Assembly (NCBI RefSeq): GCF_030814955.1
Contig: NZ_JAUSWB010000011.1
Span: 18,460-82,459, forward strand
Source of the DNA: Planomicrobium stackebrandtii
Lineage (GTDB): Bacteria; Bacillota; Bacilli; Bacillales_A; Planococcaceae
DNA: 64,000 bases
Direction of reading: 5' to 3'
Shown here one piece after another: positions 1-6,572 of the stretch. The notes under the pieces are model-generated. The model worked only from the letters and a program-made list of their open reading frames with translations. It was not told the origin of the DNA and made no database searches. The translations under genes and the position numbers were made by a program. How positions within the stretch are numbered: position 1 is the stretch's first letter; each line of letters starts with the position of its first letter.

Positions 1-236
1 TCGATTATTTTGGGCGGACCGTCAACATTGCGGCGCGCATCCAGGGGCAGGGCGAAGGGGGCGACGTCATCATCAGCCGCGGCGTATTGGCACAGCCGAT
101 GTCAGCAGGATTGCTGTCGTCTGCTGATGTAGGGCTGGAAGAGTTTTCGGCTGTTCTGAAAGGAATCGATGGCACTGTGGATTTGGTGCGGATTCGGTTA
201 AAAGAGAATTTAGTGATTGAGAAGCATGCGGGTTGA
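1..236 (+). CDS. class III adenylate/guanylate cyclase, C-terminal fragment
   Basis: The gene enters from the left edge, read in the frame that starts at base 3, and ends at TGA 234-236, giving the last 77 residues. The first visible residues are DYFGRTVNIAARI. This matches the class III nucleotidyl cyclase motif in which the conserved Asn and Arg contact the ATP ribose and stabilise the transition state. The tail is short and has no further domain. The N-terminal part is outside the window, so its sensor domains are unknown. A terminator follows at 280-322. Whether it makes cAMP or cGMP cannot be judged from this fragment. Confidence 0.72.
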   Translation, partial: DYFGRTVNIAARIQGQGEGGDVIISRGVLAQPMSAGLLSSADVGLEEFSAVLKGIDGTVDLVRIRLKENLVIEKHAG

Positions 237-279
237 ATGGTTTCCAATAGATGGAGCAAATTAAATATTGATTGTTAAT

Positions 280-322
280 AAATGCCTGTTGAGATATCTT
301 TATCTTAAGAGGCATTTTTTTG
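280..322 (+). terminator. intrinsic terminator after the cyclase gene
   Basis: An AAATGCCT arm and an AGGCATTT arm form a hairpin followed by a run of T. It separates the cyclase transcript from fliW. Confidence 0.75.
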
Positions 323-343
323 TTATAGGAAAGGGAGTTGGGC

Positions 344-799
344 ATGAAAGTTCAAACAGAACAATTCGGTGAAGTGGACCTGGGGCAAGAACGTGTCATT
401 ACGTTTGATAAAGGAATTCCAGGATTTGAAGAATATAAGAAGTACGTATTAATCCCAGCGGACGCAGAAGGGGAATCTCCATTCTTTTTCTTGCAGTCAG
501 TCGAAGCGGTGGAAGTTAGCTTCTTCTTGGTCGATCCATTTACGTTTTTCCAGGATTACGACATCAAGCTGGAAGAGCAAATGGTGGAGCGGCTGCAGCT
601 GGAAGAACCGGCAGATGCTATCGTGCTGACGACTGTGACGGTTAAAGGCGATATCAGCGGAGCGACGACGAACTTGAAAGCGCCGCTTGTCATCAACAAT
701 AAGAAGCAAAGCGGCATGCAGATTGTCTTGAACAACAAAGACTACCAGATCAAACAGGCTTTATTCCACAGTGGCGACACCGCTGCAAGGCAGGTGTAA
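344..799 (+). CDS. fliW: flagellar assembly factor FliW
   Basis: FliW (151 residues) binds flagellin and, when free, the regulator CsrA. This partner switch keeps flagellin translation matched to export. The N-terminus MKVQTEQFGEVDLG and the motif ITFDKGIPGFEEYKKYVLI are typical of the family and the length is normal. I chose ATG 344 because AAAGGGA lies 7 bases upstream; a TTG at 338 in the same frame is too close to that site. The gene ends two bases before csrA, and hag follows, so the whole FliW-CsrA-Hag feedback loop is encoded together. Confidence 0.95.
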   Translation: MKVQTEQFGEVDLGQERVITFDKGIPGFEEYKKYVLIPADAEGESPFFFLQSVEAVEVSFFLVDPFTFFQDYDIKLEEQMVERLQLEEPADAIVLTTVTVKGDISGATTNLKAPLVINNKKQSGMQIVLNNKDYQIKQALFHSGDTAARQV

Positions 800-801
800 C
801 G

Positions 802-1026
802 ATGTTAGTACTGGGACGTAAAAAAGGTGAAACAATCATCGTTAATGACGACATTGAGATCACGGTTACCTCTATAGAAGGCGATATGGTGCGGATCGGC
901 ATCAATGCGCCGAAGCAAGTGACCATCCATCGCAAAGAAGTGTACCTGGAGATTCAAGAAGAAAACAAGCAAGCCACATCGAACGTCATCAATTTGAGCG
1001 ACTTCCTGAGCATGCGGAAGAAATAG
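802..1026 (+). CDS. csrA: carbon storage regulator CsrA
   Basis: CsrA is a small RNA-binding homodimer (74 residues) that binds GGA motifs in mRNA leaders; in Bacillus it blocks the hag ribosome site. The N-terminus MLVLGRKKGETI, the central ISIxG-like segment and the VxIxRxEVYxEI motif (VTIHRKEVYLEI) are all present. It starts two bases after the fliW stop and must be co-translated with it. A terminator follows at 1030-1060, and hag has its own promoter. Confidence 0.97.
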   Translation: MLVLGRKKGETIIVNDDIEITVTSIEGDMVRIGINAPKQVTIHRKEVYLEIQEENKQATSNVINLSDFLSMRKK

Positions 1027-1029
1027 ACT

Positions 1030-1060
1030 CGAAGCCTGCAGATCTTGCAGGCTTTTTACG
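1030..1060 (+). terminator. intrinsic terminator after csrA
   Basis: The arms AGCCTGCA and TGCAGGCT enclose a short loop and are followed by TTTTT. This makes hag transcription depend mainly on its own promoter. Confidence 0.8.
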
Positions 1061-1097
1061 TGGATAAAAATAAAAAAGAAAAACTTTCAAAAAACAC

Positions 1098-1124
1098 TAA
1101 ACATTTGTTAAACCCCTCCGATAT
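1098..1124 (+). promoter_or_regulatory. sigma-D promoter of hag
   Basis: TAAA (1098-1101), exactly 15 bases, then TCCGATAT (1117-1124). The sigma-D consensus is TAAA-N15-GCCGATAT, so there is one mismatch. It lies about 80 bases before the flagellin start, as expected for a late-class flagellar gene. Confidence 0.88.
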
Positions 1125-1140
1125 AACTTATGTAAGGCAG

Positions 1141-1200
1141 TTCAAAAGGATTTGGGCGCTTACAAAAAAACAAAAAAACATTACACGGAGGTAATACACA
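1141..1200 (+). promoter_or_regulatory. hag leader with candidate CsrA sites and ribosome site
   Basis: Two GGA motifs lie in the leader, one at 1148-1150 and one inside ACACGGAGG (1183-1191), which is also the Shine-Dalgarno site. This arrangement, one GGA site upstream and one covering the ribosome site, is how CsrA represses hag in Bacillus subtilis. The presence of fliW and csrA immediately upstream supports the same control. Binding itself is inferred. Confidence 0.6.
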
Positions 1201-3042
1201 ATGATCATCAACCACAATATCGCAGCACTTAACACACACAGACAAATGGGCTCAGCTCAAAGCGCGCAAATGGACAGCATGGAGAAATTGTCATCAGGAC
1301 TTCGCATCAACAGCGCGAAAGACGATGCAGCAGGTCTTACAATTTCTGAGAAAATGCGCGGACAGATTCGCGGACTTGAGCAGGCTTCGACAAACGCACA
1401 AGATGGCATCTCATTGATCCAAACTGCAGAAGGTACTTTGAATGAAACTCAAGATATTCTTCAGCGTATGCGTGAACTAGCAGTTCAATCTGCCAACGAT
1501 ACAAACACAGATACAGATCGTAACGAAATCCAAAAAGAAGTAACTGAATTGGCTTCTGAAATCACAAGAATCGGTGACGATACTGCATTCAATACTAAGG
1601 ATTTGTTAAACGGCGATTTTAAAGCTACTTTCCAAATTGGTGCAAACTCTGGTCAAAACCTTTCTATCTCAATCGGTGATATGCGTTCAGATGCACTTAA
1701 AGTAGGAACAGATTATGTAGCTACTAGCGCAACTGAGATTACTTACACTGATGCAGCAGATGCTACTGCAACAGCAGAGTTTGCAACAGCAGCCCAGGTA
1801 GAAACAGCAACAGCAGCAGCAGCAACGGCAGCTAGAACAGCTGCAGATGCGGATGCTACAGATCAAGATTTAGAAAAAGCAGCATTAGCAGCAGAAGCAG
1901 CAGCAGCAAAACCTGGAGTTGCTGGTTATTACGATGGTGCGGCAGGTGCTGGTGAACTTGTAGTAGCTCAATCAACTGCTCTTGCTATAGGAGAGGGTGG
2001 AGTGATTGGTATTGATGTTTCTACACAAGGAGCAGCTGATACTGCAATTACAACAATCAATAGCGCAATCGAAGCAGTTTCTTCTGAACGTTCAAAACTT
2101 GGTGCAAGCCAAAACCGTTTAGATCATACAATCAACAACTTGAACACATCTTCTGAAAACCTAACAGCTGCGGAATCAAGAATCCGCGACGTTGATTATG
2201 CCGAAGCCGCGTAAGCGAGCAGAGGTACAGTCGTCCTGGCCGGTAACAGCCAGAGATTACGACCGGGTGAATTGCTGGAAACCCCTGATAGCTTTTATTG
2301 CCACAACGCAGCTGGAAACGGCAAACGTGACGGTTCGAAAAAATAAAAGATTGGGCAATCAGCAGCCAAGCTCCTGTCTCGAAAGAGTGGAGAAGGTTCA
2401 ACGACTAGGGTAGACCATCTAAGGCGAAAGCTATGGTGATGAAATCCGTAGGTGACACAGTGGCCATCACCACTGAACGATCCGAAGTGCCCGGCCCCTA
2501 CTAACACTAGAGGGTGAAGATATAGTCTAGTCATTTATGAAAGTAAATGTTCGCACGATGGCGAAAGAAATGATGGAACAAACAAAGAACTCGATTCTTG
2601 CACAAGCATCACAAGCAATGCTGGCTCAATCCAATCAAATGACTCAATCAGTGTTACAACTGTTGAGATAATTGATTCTAGGGCGTCTAACCGGGTAACG
2701 GGTTAGAGTATAACTGGGTGAATTGCTGGAACTTCCTAAAGCCCCATCAACCACAACGTAACTGGAAACGGTCGGCGTGACGGTCTGAAAATGACGGGGA
2801 TGCACCAATGGATAATCAGCAGCCAAGCTCCTGTGAGGAAACTCTGGGGAAGGTTCAACGACTAGGATAGACCGTCTAAGGCGAAAGCTATGGCGATGAA
2901 ATCCGTAGGGCGGCAAGCGCCGTTCGAAGTGCCCAGCCCCTCAAATTCGAGGGTGAAGATATAGTCTATTCTATGTTCGAAAGACATAGCGGCAAAGCAG
3001 GCCAACCAAGCACCACAGCAAGTACTACAATTGCTGCGTTAA
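1201..3042 (+). CDS. hag: flagellin, split by two group I introns (exons 1201-2196, 2558-2626, 2998-3042)
   Basis: Flagellin polymerises into the filament. Exon 1 gives 332 residues: the N-terminal D0/D1 helices (MIINHNIAALNTHRQMG), an alanine-rich middle, and the D1 C-terminal part ending AESRIRDVD. The plain frame then reads five more codons and stops at 2212-2214, without the C-terminal D0 helix. That helix is found downstream: 2558-2626 encodes MAKEMMEQTKNS...SQAMLA, and 2998-3042 encodes QANQAPQQVLQLLR and a stop. Joining them gives a 369-residue protein with a canonical end. The joins obey group I rules: upstream exons end in U (2196, 2626) and introns end in G (2557, 2997). A second usable tail sits at 2627-2671. 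The intron 1 boundary could be shifted by 3 bases (2200-2560), giving DVDYAKEMM. Function is certain; exact splice sites are inferred. Confidence 0.87.
2197..2557 (+). ncRNA. group I intron 1 in hag
   Basis: A 361-base intron with the four conserved group I core elements in order: P, GAATTGCTGG (2269-2278); Q, AATCAGCAGCC (2357-2367); R, GTTCAACGACTA (2396-2407); S, AAGATATAGTCT (2517-2528). GACTA in R pairs with TAGTC in S to form P7. A P9 hairpin (CATTTA/TAAATG, 2532-2549) precedes the 3' end. P1 can form between exon UGAU and GUCG at 2230-2233 with the required U-G pair at the splice site. No homing endonuclease frame is present. A stop codon (2212-2214) comes 16 bases into the intron. An alternative boundary 3 bases later has UUAU/GUAA as P1 and a GCG/CGC P10. 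Self-splicing is inferred from structure. Confidence 0.88.
2627..2671 (+). other. alternative flagellin C-terminal tail (14 codons plus stop) at the 5' end of intron 2
   Basis: Read straight on from exon 2, these 45 bases encode QSNQMTQSVLQLLR and TAA. The spliced exon 3 (2998-3042), also 45 bases, encodes QANQAPQQVLQLLR and TAA. By my count 28 of 45 bases agree, with many synonymous changes, so the two are diverged homologous tails. Without splicing of intron 2, translation ends here with a full-length 369-residue flagellin. Confidence 0.85.
2627..2997 (+). ncRNA. group I intron 2 in hag, carrying an alternative flagellin tail
   Basis: A second group I core, clearly related to intron 1, with the same P (2720-2729), Q (2814-2824), R (2853-2864) and S (2956-2967) strings, a P2 hairpin at about 2686-2707 and a P9 hairpin (CTATGT/ACATAG, 2971-2989). 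The boundaries 2627 and 2997 are chosen because they restore the flagellin end in frame, the exon ends in U, and the intron ends in G. The P1 helix is poorly supported: either 3 pairs with GGC at 2682-2684, or 6 wobble-rich pairs with GGTTAG at 2701-2706 that would compete with P2. Its first 45 bases encode a complete alternative flagellin tail and stop. There is no homing endonuclease. Confidence 0.78.
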
Positions 3043-3053
3043 TCTTAAGAGTC

Positions 3054-3084
3054 AAAAGGAGCCTGATTTTGGGCTCCTTTTTTT
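3054..3084 (+). terminator. intrinsic terminator after hag
   Basis: AAAGGAGCC and GGCTCCTTT arms are followed by a T run. It lies after exon 3, not after the first stop codons, so the intron-containing region is part of the hag transcript. Confidence 0.85.
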
Positions 3085-3100
3085 ATAAGGAGGCAATCCA

Positions 3101-3277
3101 ATGGATATCGCTGCGTTATCGATGGCAATGAGCCAAATGAATGTCCGGACAGAAGCGAATGTATCGATTATGAAAAAAACGATCGATCAGGCGGAGACAA
3201 ATGGCCAGGATGTTGTAAAGATGTTGGAACAGTCTGTTCAGCCTCATATCGGAAGCCGTTTAGATATTAGAGGATAA
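3101..3277 (+). CDS. YjfB-family putative motility protein
   Basis: A 58-residue protein starting MDIAALSMAMSQ and ending with a SVQPHIGSRLDIRG-like tail. This is the pattern of the YjfB family, a small sigma-D-linked protein of unknown function in Bacillus. The start ATG 3101 follows TAAGGAGGC at good spacing. The gene lies between the hag terminator and its own terminator. The protein has an amphipathic, helix-rich make-up and no membrane segment. The family assignment is from memory of its N- and C-terminal motifs; its role is unknown. Confidence 0.78.
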   Translation: MDIAALSMAMSQMNVRTEANVSIMKKTIDQAETNGQDVVKMLEQSVQPHIGSRLDIRG

Positions 3278-3284
3278 AACAATT

Positions 3285-3329
3285 AGAAAGTCCATGACTG
3301 TAAGAGGTCATAGGCTTTCTATTTTTTTA
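3285..3329 (+). terminator. intrinsic terminator after the YjfB-like gene
   Basis: GAAAGTCCATGAC pairs imperfectly with GTCATAGGCTTTC across a short loop, followed by a T run. Confidence 0.7.
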
Positions 3330-3430
3330 TTGTAAAAATAGTTTTCTCTCCCACAATTATCCTATTCTTTTTTCAATCATTATCTTGTACACTAAACAAG
3401 ATTAACTCGAGCAAAGGGTGTGAGAACCGA

Positions 3431-4171
3431 TTGACCAGTCCGATTTCTAATAATTTTCTTTTATATAATACGATCGCTACTATGGCAAAGTCGATGCCTG
3501 CTTTAGGCCAAACCGACAGCGCCAATAGTTCCATCGGCAGTTCGACAAGCCCCAGCACGTTTTTTGCGATGCTGATGAATGCCATGATGGAAAGTATGGA
3601 ACAAACGAATGCTGGGACAGCTCCGCAAACAGGTGTTCAGGCTGCATTGCCGTCTTTGACTACGCCGCTCACGGCACCGTTAACCAATTCCTATAACCCA
3701 GCCCTGACGATCCCGCCGCTCAACACACAAGAAGTGCCAACCGCAGCAACGGATACAAGTGACTTGAAATTCCGGCCGACCCAATTTATTAAGCTGGATA
3801 GTACCTTGGAAGGCAAGCTGGAAGGAACGGCCGCCCACTTTATCAATGCCGGGAAAAAATACGACCTGGATCCCAATCTACTGTCAGCCATCGCCATCCA
3901 CGAAACCGGCAATGGCTCATCACGCGCTGTAAATGACAAAAACAATGTTGCCGGCATGATGGGCAAGAATGGACTTCGGAGCTACGCTTCTGTGGAAGAT
4001 AGCATTTTCGATATGGCCCGCAACCTGCGTCAAAACTATTTGAATGAAGGCAAAGACACCATCGCGAAGATCGGAGCGAAATACGCGCCGGTCGGAGCTG
4101 CCAATGATCCAACAGGATTGAACAACCACTGGACGCAAGGCGTCAGCAACTATTATTCCAAGCTCACATAA
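3431..4171 (+). CDS. glucosaminidase-like peptidoglycan hydrolase, probably flagellum-associated
   Basis: 246 residues. The first 110 or so are low-complexity (Thr/Pro/Ala-rich) without an obvious signal peptide. The last 120 form a glucosaminidase-type lysozyme domain, with LSAIAIHETGNGSSRAV (the Glu after IH is the likely catalytic acid), NNVAGMMGKNG, and a final NHWTQGVSNYYSKL. Enzymes of this type cut glycan strands so the rod can pass the wall, as FlgJ does in other bacteria. The start is TTG 3431 preceded by AAAGGGTGTGAG; an ATG at residue 18 is an alternative. Its place between hag and flaG supports a flagellar or late-motility role. Export may use the flagellar secretion route, which I infer from the missing signal peptide. 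Confidence 0.7.
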   Translation: MTSPISNNFLLYNTIATMAKSMPALGQTDSANSSIGSSTSPSTFFAMLMNAMMESMEQTNAGTAPQTGVQAALPSLTTPLTAPLTNSYNPALTIPPLNTQEVPTAATDTSDLKFRPTQFIKLDSTLEGKLEGTAAHFINAGKKYDLDPNLLSAIAIHETGNGSSRAVNDKNNVAGMMGKNGLRSYASVEDSIFDMARNLRQNYLNEGKDTIAKIGAKYAPVGAANDPTGLNNHWTQGVSNYYSKLT

Positions 4172-4175
4172 GCTA

Positions 4176-4212
4176 AGACAGGTGCTTCACAGACCTGCCT
4201 TATTTTTTTTTG
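4176..4212 (+). terminator. intrinsic terminator
   Basis: CAGGT and ACCTG arms with flanking AAG/CTT, followed by a long T run, end the hydrolase transcript. Confidence 0.65.
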
Positions 4213-4221
4213 CTTTTTTAC

Positions 4222-4248
4222 TAAAAAAATCTGCTTTTCTGCCGATAA
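4222..4248 (+). promoter_or_regulatory. sigma-D promoter of the flaG-fliD-fliT-fliS operon
   Basis: TAAA (4222-4225), 15 bases, then GCCGATAA (4241-4248), one base off the sigma-D consensus. It is about 50 bases upstream of flaG, so the filament cap and its chaperones are late-class genes. Confidence 0.88.
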
Positions 4249-4299
4249 CTATTATATAGATTCTATTTAAGTTTTAAGAAGACGAGGAGTGGTTTTACT

Positions 4300-4644
4300 A
4301 TGGAAGTAACAAACTCAGCTGTTATTCAATTTCCAAAAATTAACGAGTCGAACCCGGCAGTTCCCAAGAAGACAGTCACTCCTGAACCATACAACAACGA
4401 AAATACCGATCAACCCATTACTAAGGAAGCAATCGTAAATAAAGTAGACAGCATGAACGAATTTTTAGAACCAACATCAACAAATGTAAAATTCCAGCTG
4501 CATGAAAAGCTAGAAGTTTATTATGTCCAAGTAATTGATTCCAAAACGGATGAAGTGTTGCGGGAGATTCCCAATAAGAAATTTTTAGATATGTATGCCT
4601 CAATGGCCGATTTAGCGGGCCTGATCGTGGATGAGAAACGATAA
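4300..4644 (+). CDS. flaG: flagellar protein FlaG
   Basis: 114 residues. The first 60 are unstructured. The last 55 (LHEKLEVYYVQVIDSKTDEVLREIPNKKFLD) match the FlaG family, thought to affect filament length. The pattern FxxHEKLxxYYVQVIDxxTxEVxREIPxKKxLDMYA is clear. It is the first gene of a sigma-D operon and is followed by fliD 18 bases later. The ribosome site GAGGAG lies upstream of ATG 4300. Confidence 0.9.
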   Translation: MEVTNSAVIQFPKINESNPAVPKKTVTPEPYNNENTDQPITKEAIVNKVDSMNEFLEPTSTNVKFQLHEKLEVYYVQVIDSKTDEVLREIPNKKFLDMYASMADLAGLIVDEKR

Positions 4645-4662
4645 GAATGGAGTGAACTTATT

Positions 4663-6165
4663 ATGCGCGTTGGCGGATTAGCATCAGGTATGGATACAGA
4701 ATCAATCGTCAAAGACATGATGAAGATCCAAAAAATGCCTTTAGATAAATTAATGCAGCAAAAAACCTTTACAGAATGGCAGCAGGAAGCGTTCCGGGAT
4801 ACCAACCTGTCAATGTCGAACCTGCGGACAAGCGCAAGCAATTTGCGTCTTCAGTCGTCATTCAATTCCTATAGCGCCACCTCGCCCGCTCCAAACAGTT
4901 TCACGGTCGCGACAACGGCCAATGCCATGGGCGGTTCTTATAAAGTGCAAGTGACGAGTGTGGCGAGTGGAGCGAAATTGAACTCCGCAAATGCAATCGC
5001 AAATTCGGCAGGTGACGCTGTAAGATCAACAGATCAAATTGGTGTAGCTGGAAAAATCACAATTGACAGTTCAGGAACCGATATTGTGATTGATATTAAA
5101 AGCACAGATACTTATGCAGATATAGCCAAAAACCTTCAAGATTTAACGGCAGCATCAGTTCCGGCATTACGAGCCAGTTTTGATAGCACGACATCTCGGT
5201 TCTTCATAGCTACAAAAGGTATGGGTACAGAACAAGCTTTTTCTCTAAAATTTACAAATGCAGATGGGACAGACAATACAGCTTTGGCTAAACAGATTAT
5301 TAATGACAAAACGACAAACCCACCTCCCGTAACAGTAACAGCTACCGGAGCAACAGACGGTTCCATCATGTTTGATGACATTGAAATTAAAAATTTAAAA
5401 ACTAATCAAACAACCGTTAACGGGTTAACAGTCAACCTATTGCAGGTTGGTGCAGAAGAAATCGTCGACGTCCAATCCAATCCTGAAAAACCACTGGCCA
5501 TGATTAAAGACTTTGTCGATAAATACAACGAAACAATCGAGAACCTGCAGAAGCAGCTCGTCGAAAAACGCTTTCCCGATTTCCAACCTTTGTCTGATGA
5601 ACAAAAAAAGGACCTGACGGAAACTGAAATTGAATTATGGGAAGAAAAAGCACGGAGCGGTTTGCTTCGCAACGACCCGGTATTAAAATCTGCCATGCAA
5701 GATCTGCGCAGAGCCTTTATGGACAGCGTAGGCGGACTTGCAGAAGGCAATATCAATCATTTATCGCAGATTGGCATCAACACCGGATCGTATACAGAAG
5801 GCGGCAAGTTGTTTATTGACGAAGCGAAACTAAGCGCAGCACTAACTGACAAACCGGACGAAGTAATGGCGCTGTTCACGACCCGGGATGCTGCAGGAAA
5901 CGGTGTTGGGGCAAGAGTCTACGACACCTTAAACAATGTTGTCAAAAACCTCAGCGAAAAAGCGGGCAGCTCTTCAAGCTCCATCGACAACAGCACACTT
6001 TCCAAAAAGATCAAACAGATGAACGACGAGATCAGCCGCTGGCAGGATCGCCTGACGCGCGTAGAAGACCGCTACTGGAAGCAGTTCACGGCAATGGAGA
6101 AAGCGCTAAGCCAGATGAACTCCCAAAGCACCTGGATGCAGCAGAACATGTTTGGTGGCGCGTAA
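4663..6165 (+). CDS. fliD: flagellar filament cap protein FliD (hook-associated protein 2)
   Basis: 500 residues. FliD forms the cap under which flagellin folds at the filament tip. The N-terminus MRVGGLASGMDTESIVKDMM and the C-terminal coiled segment (LTRVEDRYWKQFTAMEKALSQMNSQSTWM) are the conserved D0/D1 parts of the family. The centre is variable and rich in Ala/Thr. The stop overlaps the next start as TAATG, implying coupled translation with the FliT-like gene. Length is normal for Bacillales. Confidence 0.95.
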   Translation: MRVGGLASGMDTESIVKDMMKIQKMPLDKLMQQKTFTEWQQEAFRDTNLSMSNLRTSASNLRLQSSFNSYSATSPAPNSFTVATTANAMGGSYKVQVTSVASGAKLNSANAIANSAGDAVRSTDQIGVAGKITIDSSGTDIVIDIKSTDTYADIAKNLQDLTAASVPALRASFDSTTSRFFIATKGMGTEQAFSLKFTNADGTDNTALAKQIINDKTTNPPPVTVTATGATDGSIMFDDIEIKNLKTNQTTVNGLTVNLLQVGAEEIVDVQSNPEKPLAMIKDFVDKYNETIENLQKQLVEKRFPDFQPLSDEQKKDLTETEIELWEEKARSGLLRNDPVLKSAMQDLRRAFMDSVGGLAEGNINHLSQIGINTGSYTEGGKLFIDEAKLSAALTDKPDEVMALFTTRDAAGNGVGARVYDTLNNVVKNLSEKAGSSSSSIDNSTLSKKIKQMNDEISRWQDRLTRVEDRYWKQFTAMEKALSQMNSQSTWMQQNMFGGA

Positions 6166-6551
6166 TGAGCTCAAAAACAATTATGTATGCCTTTCTGGAA
6201 CAGACACAGGAGCTCTACAAAAAAGCCAAGGACATCAATTTACGGATGGAAGCTAATGAAGAAGGCAGCGTTGAATCGCTTGAGACCATCTTCCAACGCC
6301 GCCAGCAATCCATAAAGCAGCTGGAAACCTTTATGAAGCAAAAAAACTTCCAGTGGACAGCCGAAGAGCAGTCCATCATTGAGCAAGTAAAGGAAATCGA
6401 TCAACAGCTTCACTTCTTGCTCAACGACTTACATCAATCCTTTTTTACACAAATCAATCGCATTGCCCAGACAAAAGAAATATCCAAAAAATACAGCAGC
6501 GCTTATCAGACCGTATCCACTGAAGGTTCATTTATCGACAAACGGAACTAA
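6165..6551 (+). CDS. fliT: FliT-like flagellar chaperone
   Basis: 128 residues, predicted almost entirely helical and rich in Gln/Glu/Lys. It overlaps the fliD stop and precedes fliS, the position of FliT in Bacillales, where it acts as the export chaperone of FliD. Sequence conservation in this family is low, so the call rests mainly on gene position, size and helical character. Confidence 0.7.
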   Translation: MSSKTIMYAFLEQTQELYKKAKDINLRMEANEEGSVESLETIFQRRQQSIKQLETFMKQKNFQWTAEEQSIIEQVKEIDQQLHFLLNDLHQSFFTQINRIAQTKEISKKYSSAYQTVSTEGSFIDKRN

Positions 6552-6572
6552 ATGCTAGGGGGAAAAGAACAC

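Noticed and set aside
1201..2214. hag as a complete 337-residue gene or as a frameshifted pseudogene
   Set aside because: The missing C-terminal helix is intact downstream in frame after removal of well-formed group I introns, and a terminator follows only after exon 3.
2558..2671. Exon 2 plus the first tail as an independent small gene starting at the ATG at 2558
   Set aside because: There is no ribosome site before it, and the sequence is exactly the flagellin C-terminal helix continuing from exon 1.
2132..2916. Open frames on either strand across the hag introns
   Set aside because: They overlap conserved ribozyme core elements, have no ribosome sites, and resemble no protein; similar frames occur in both introns only because the introns are related.
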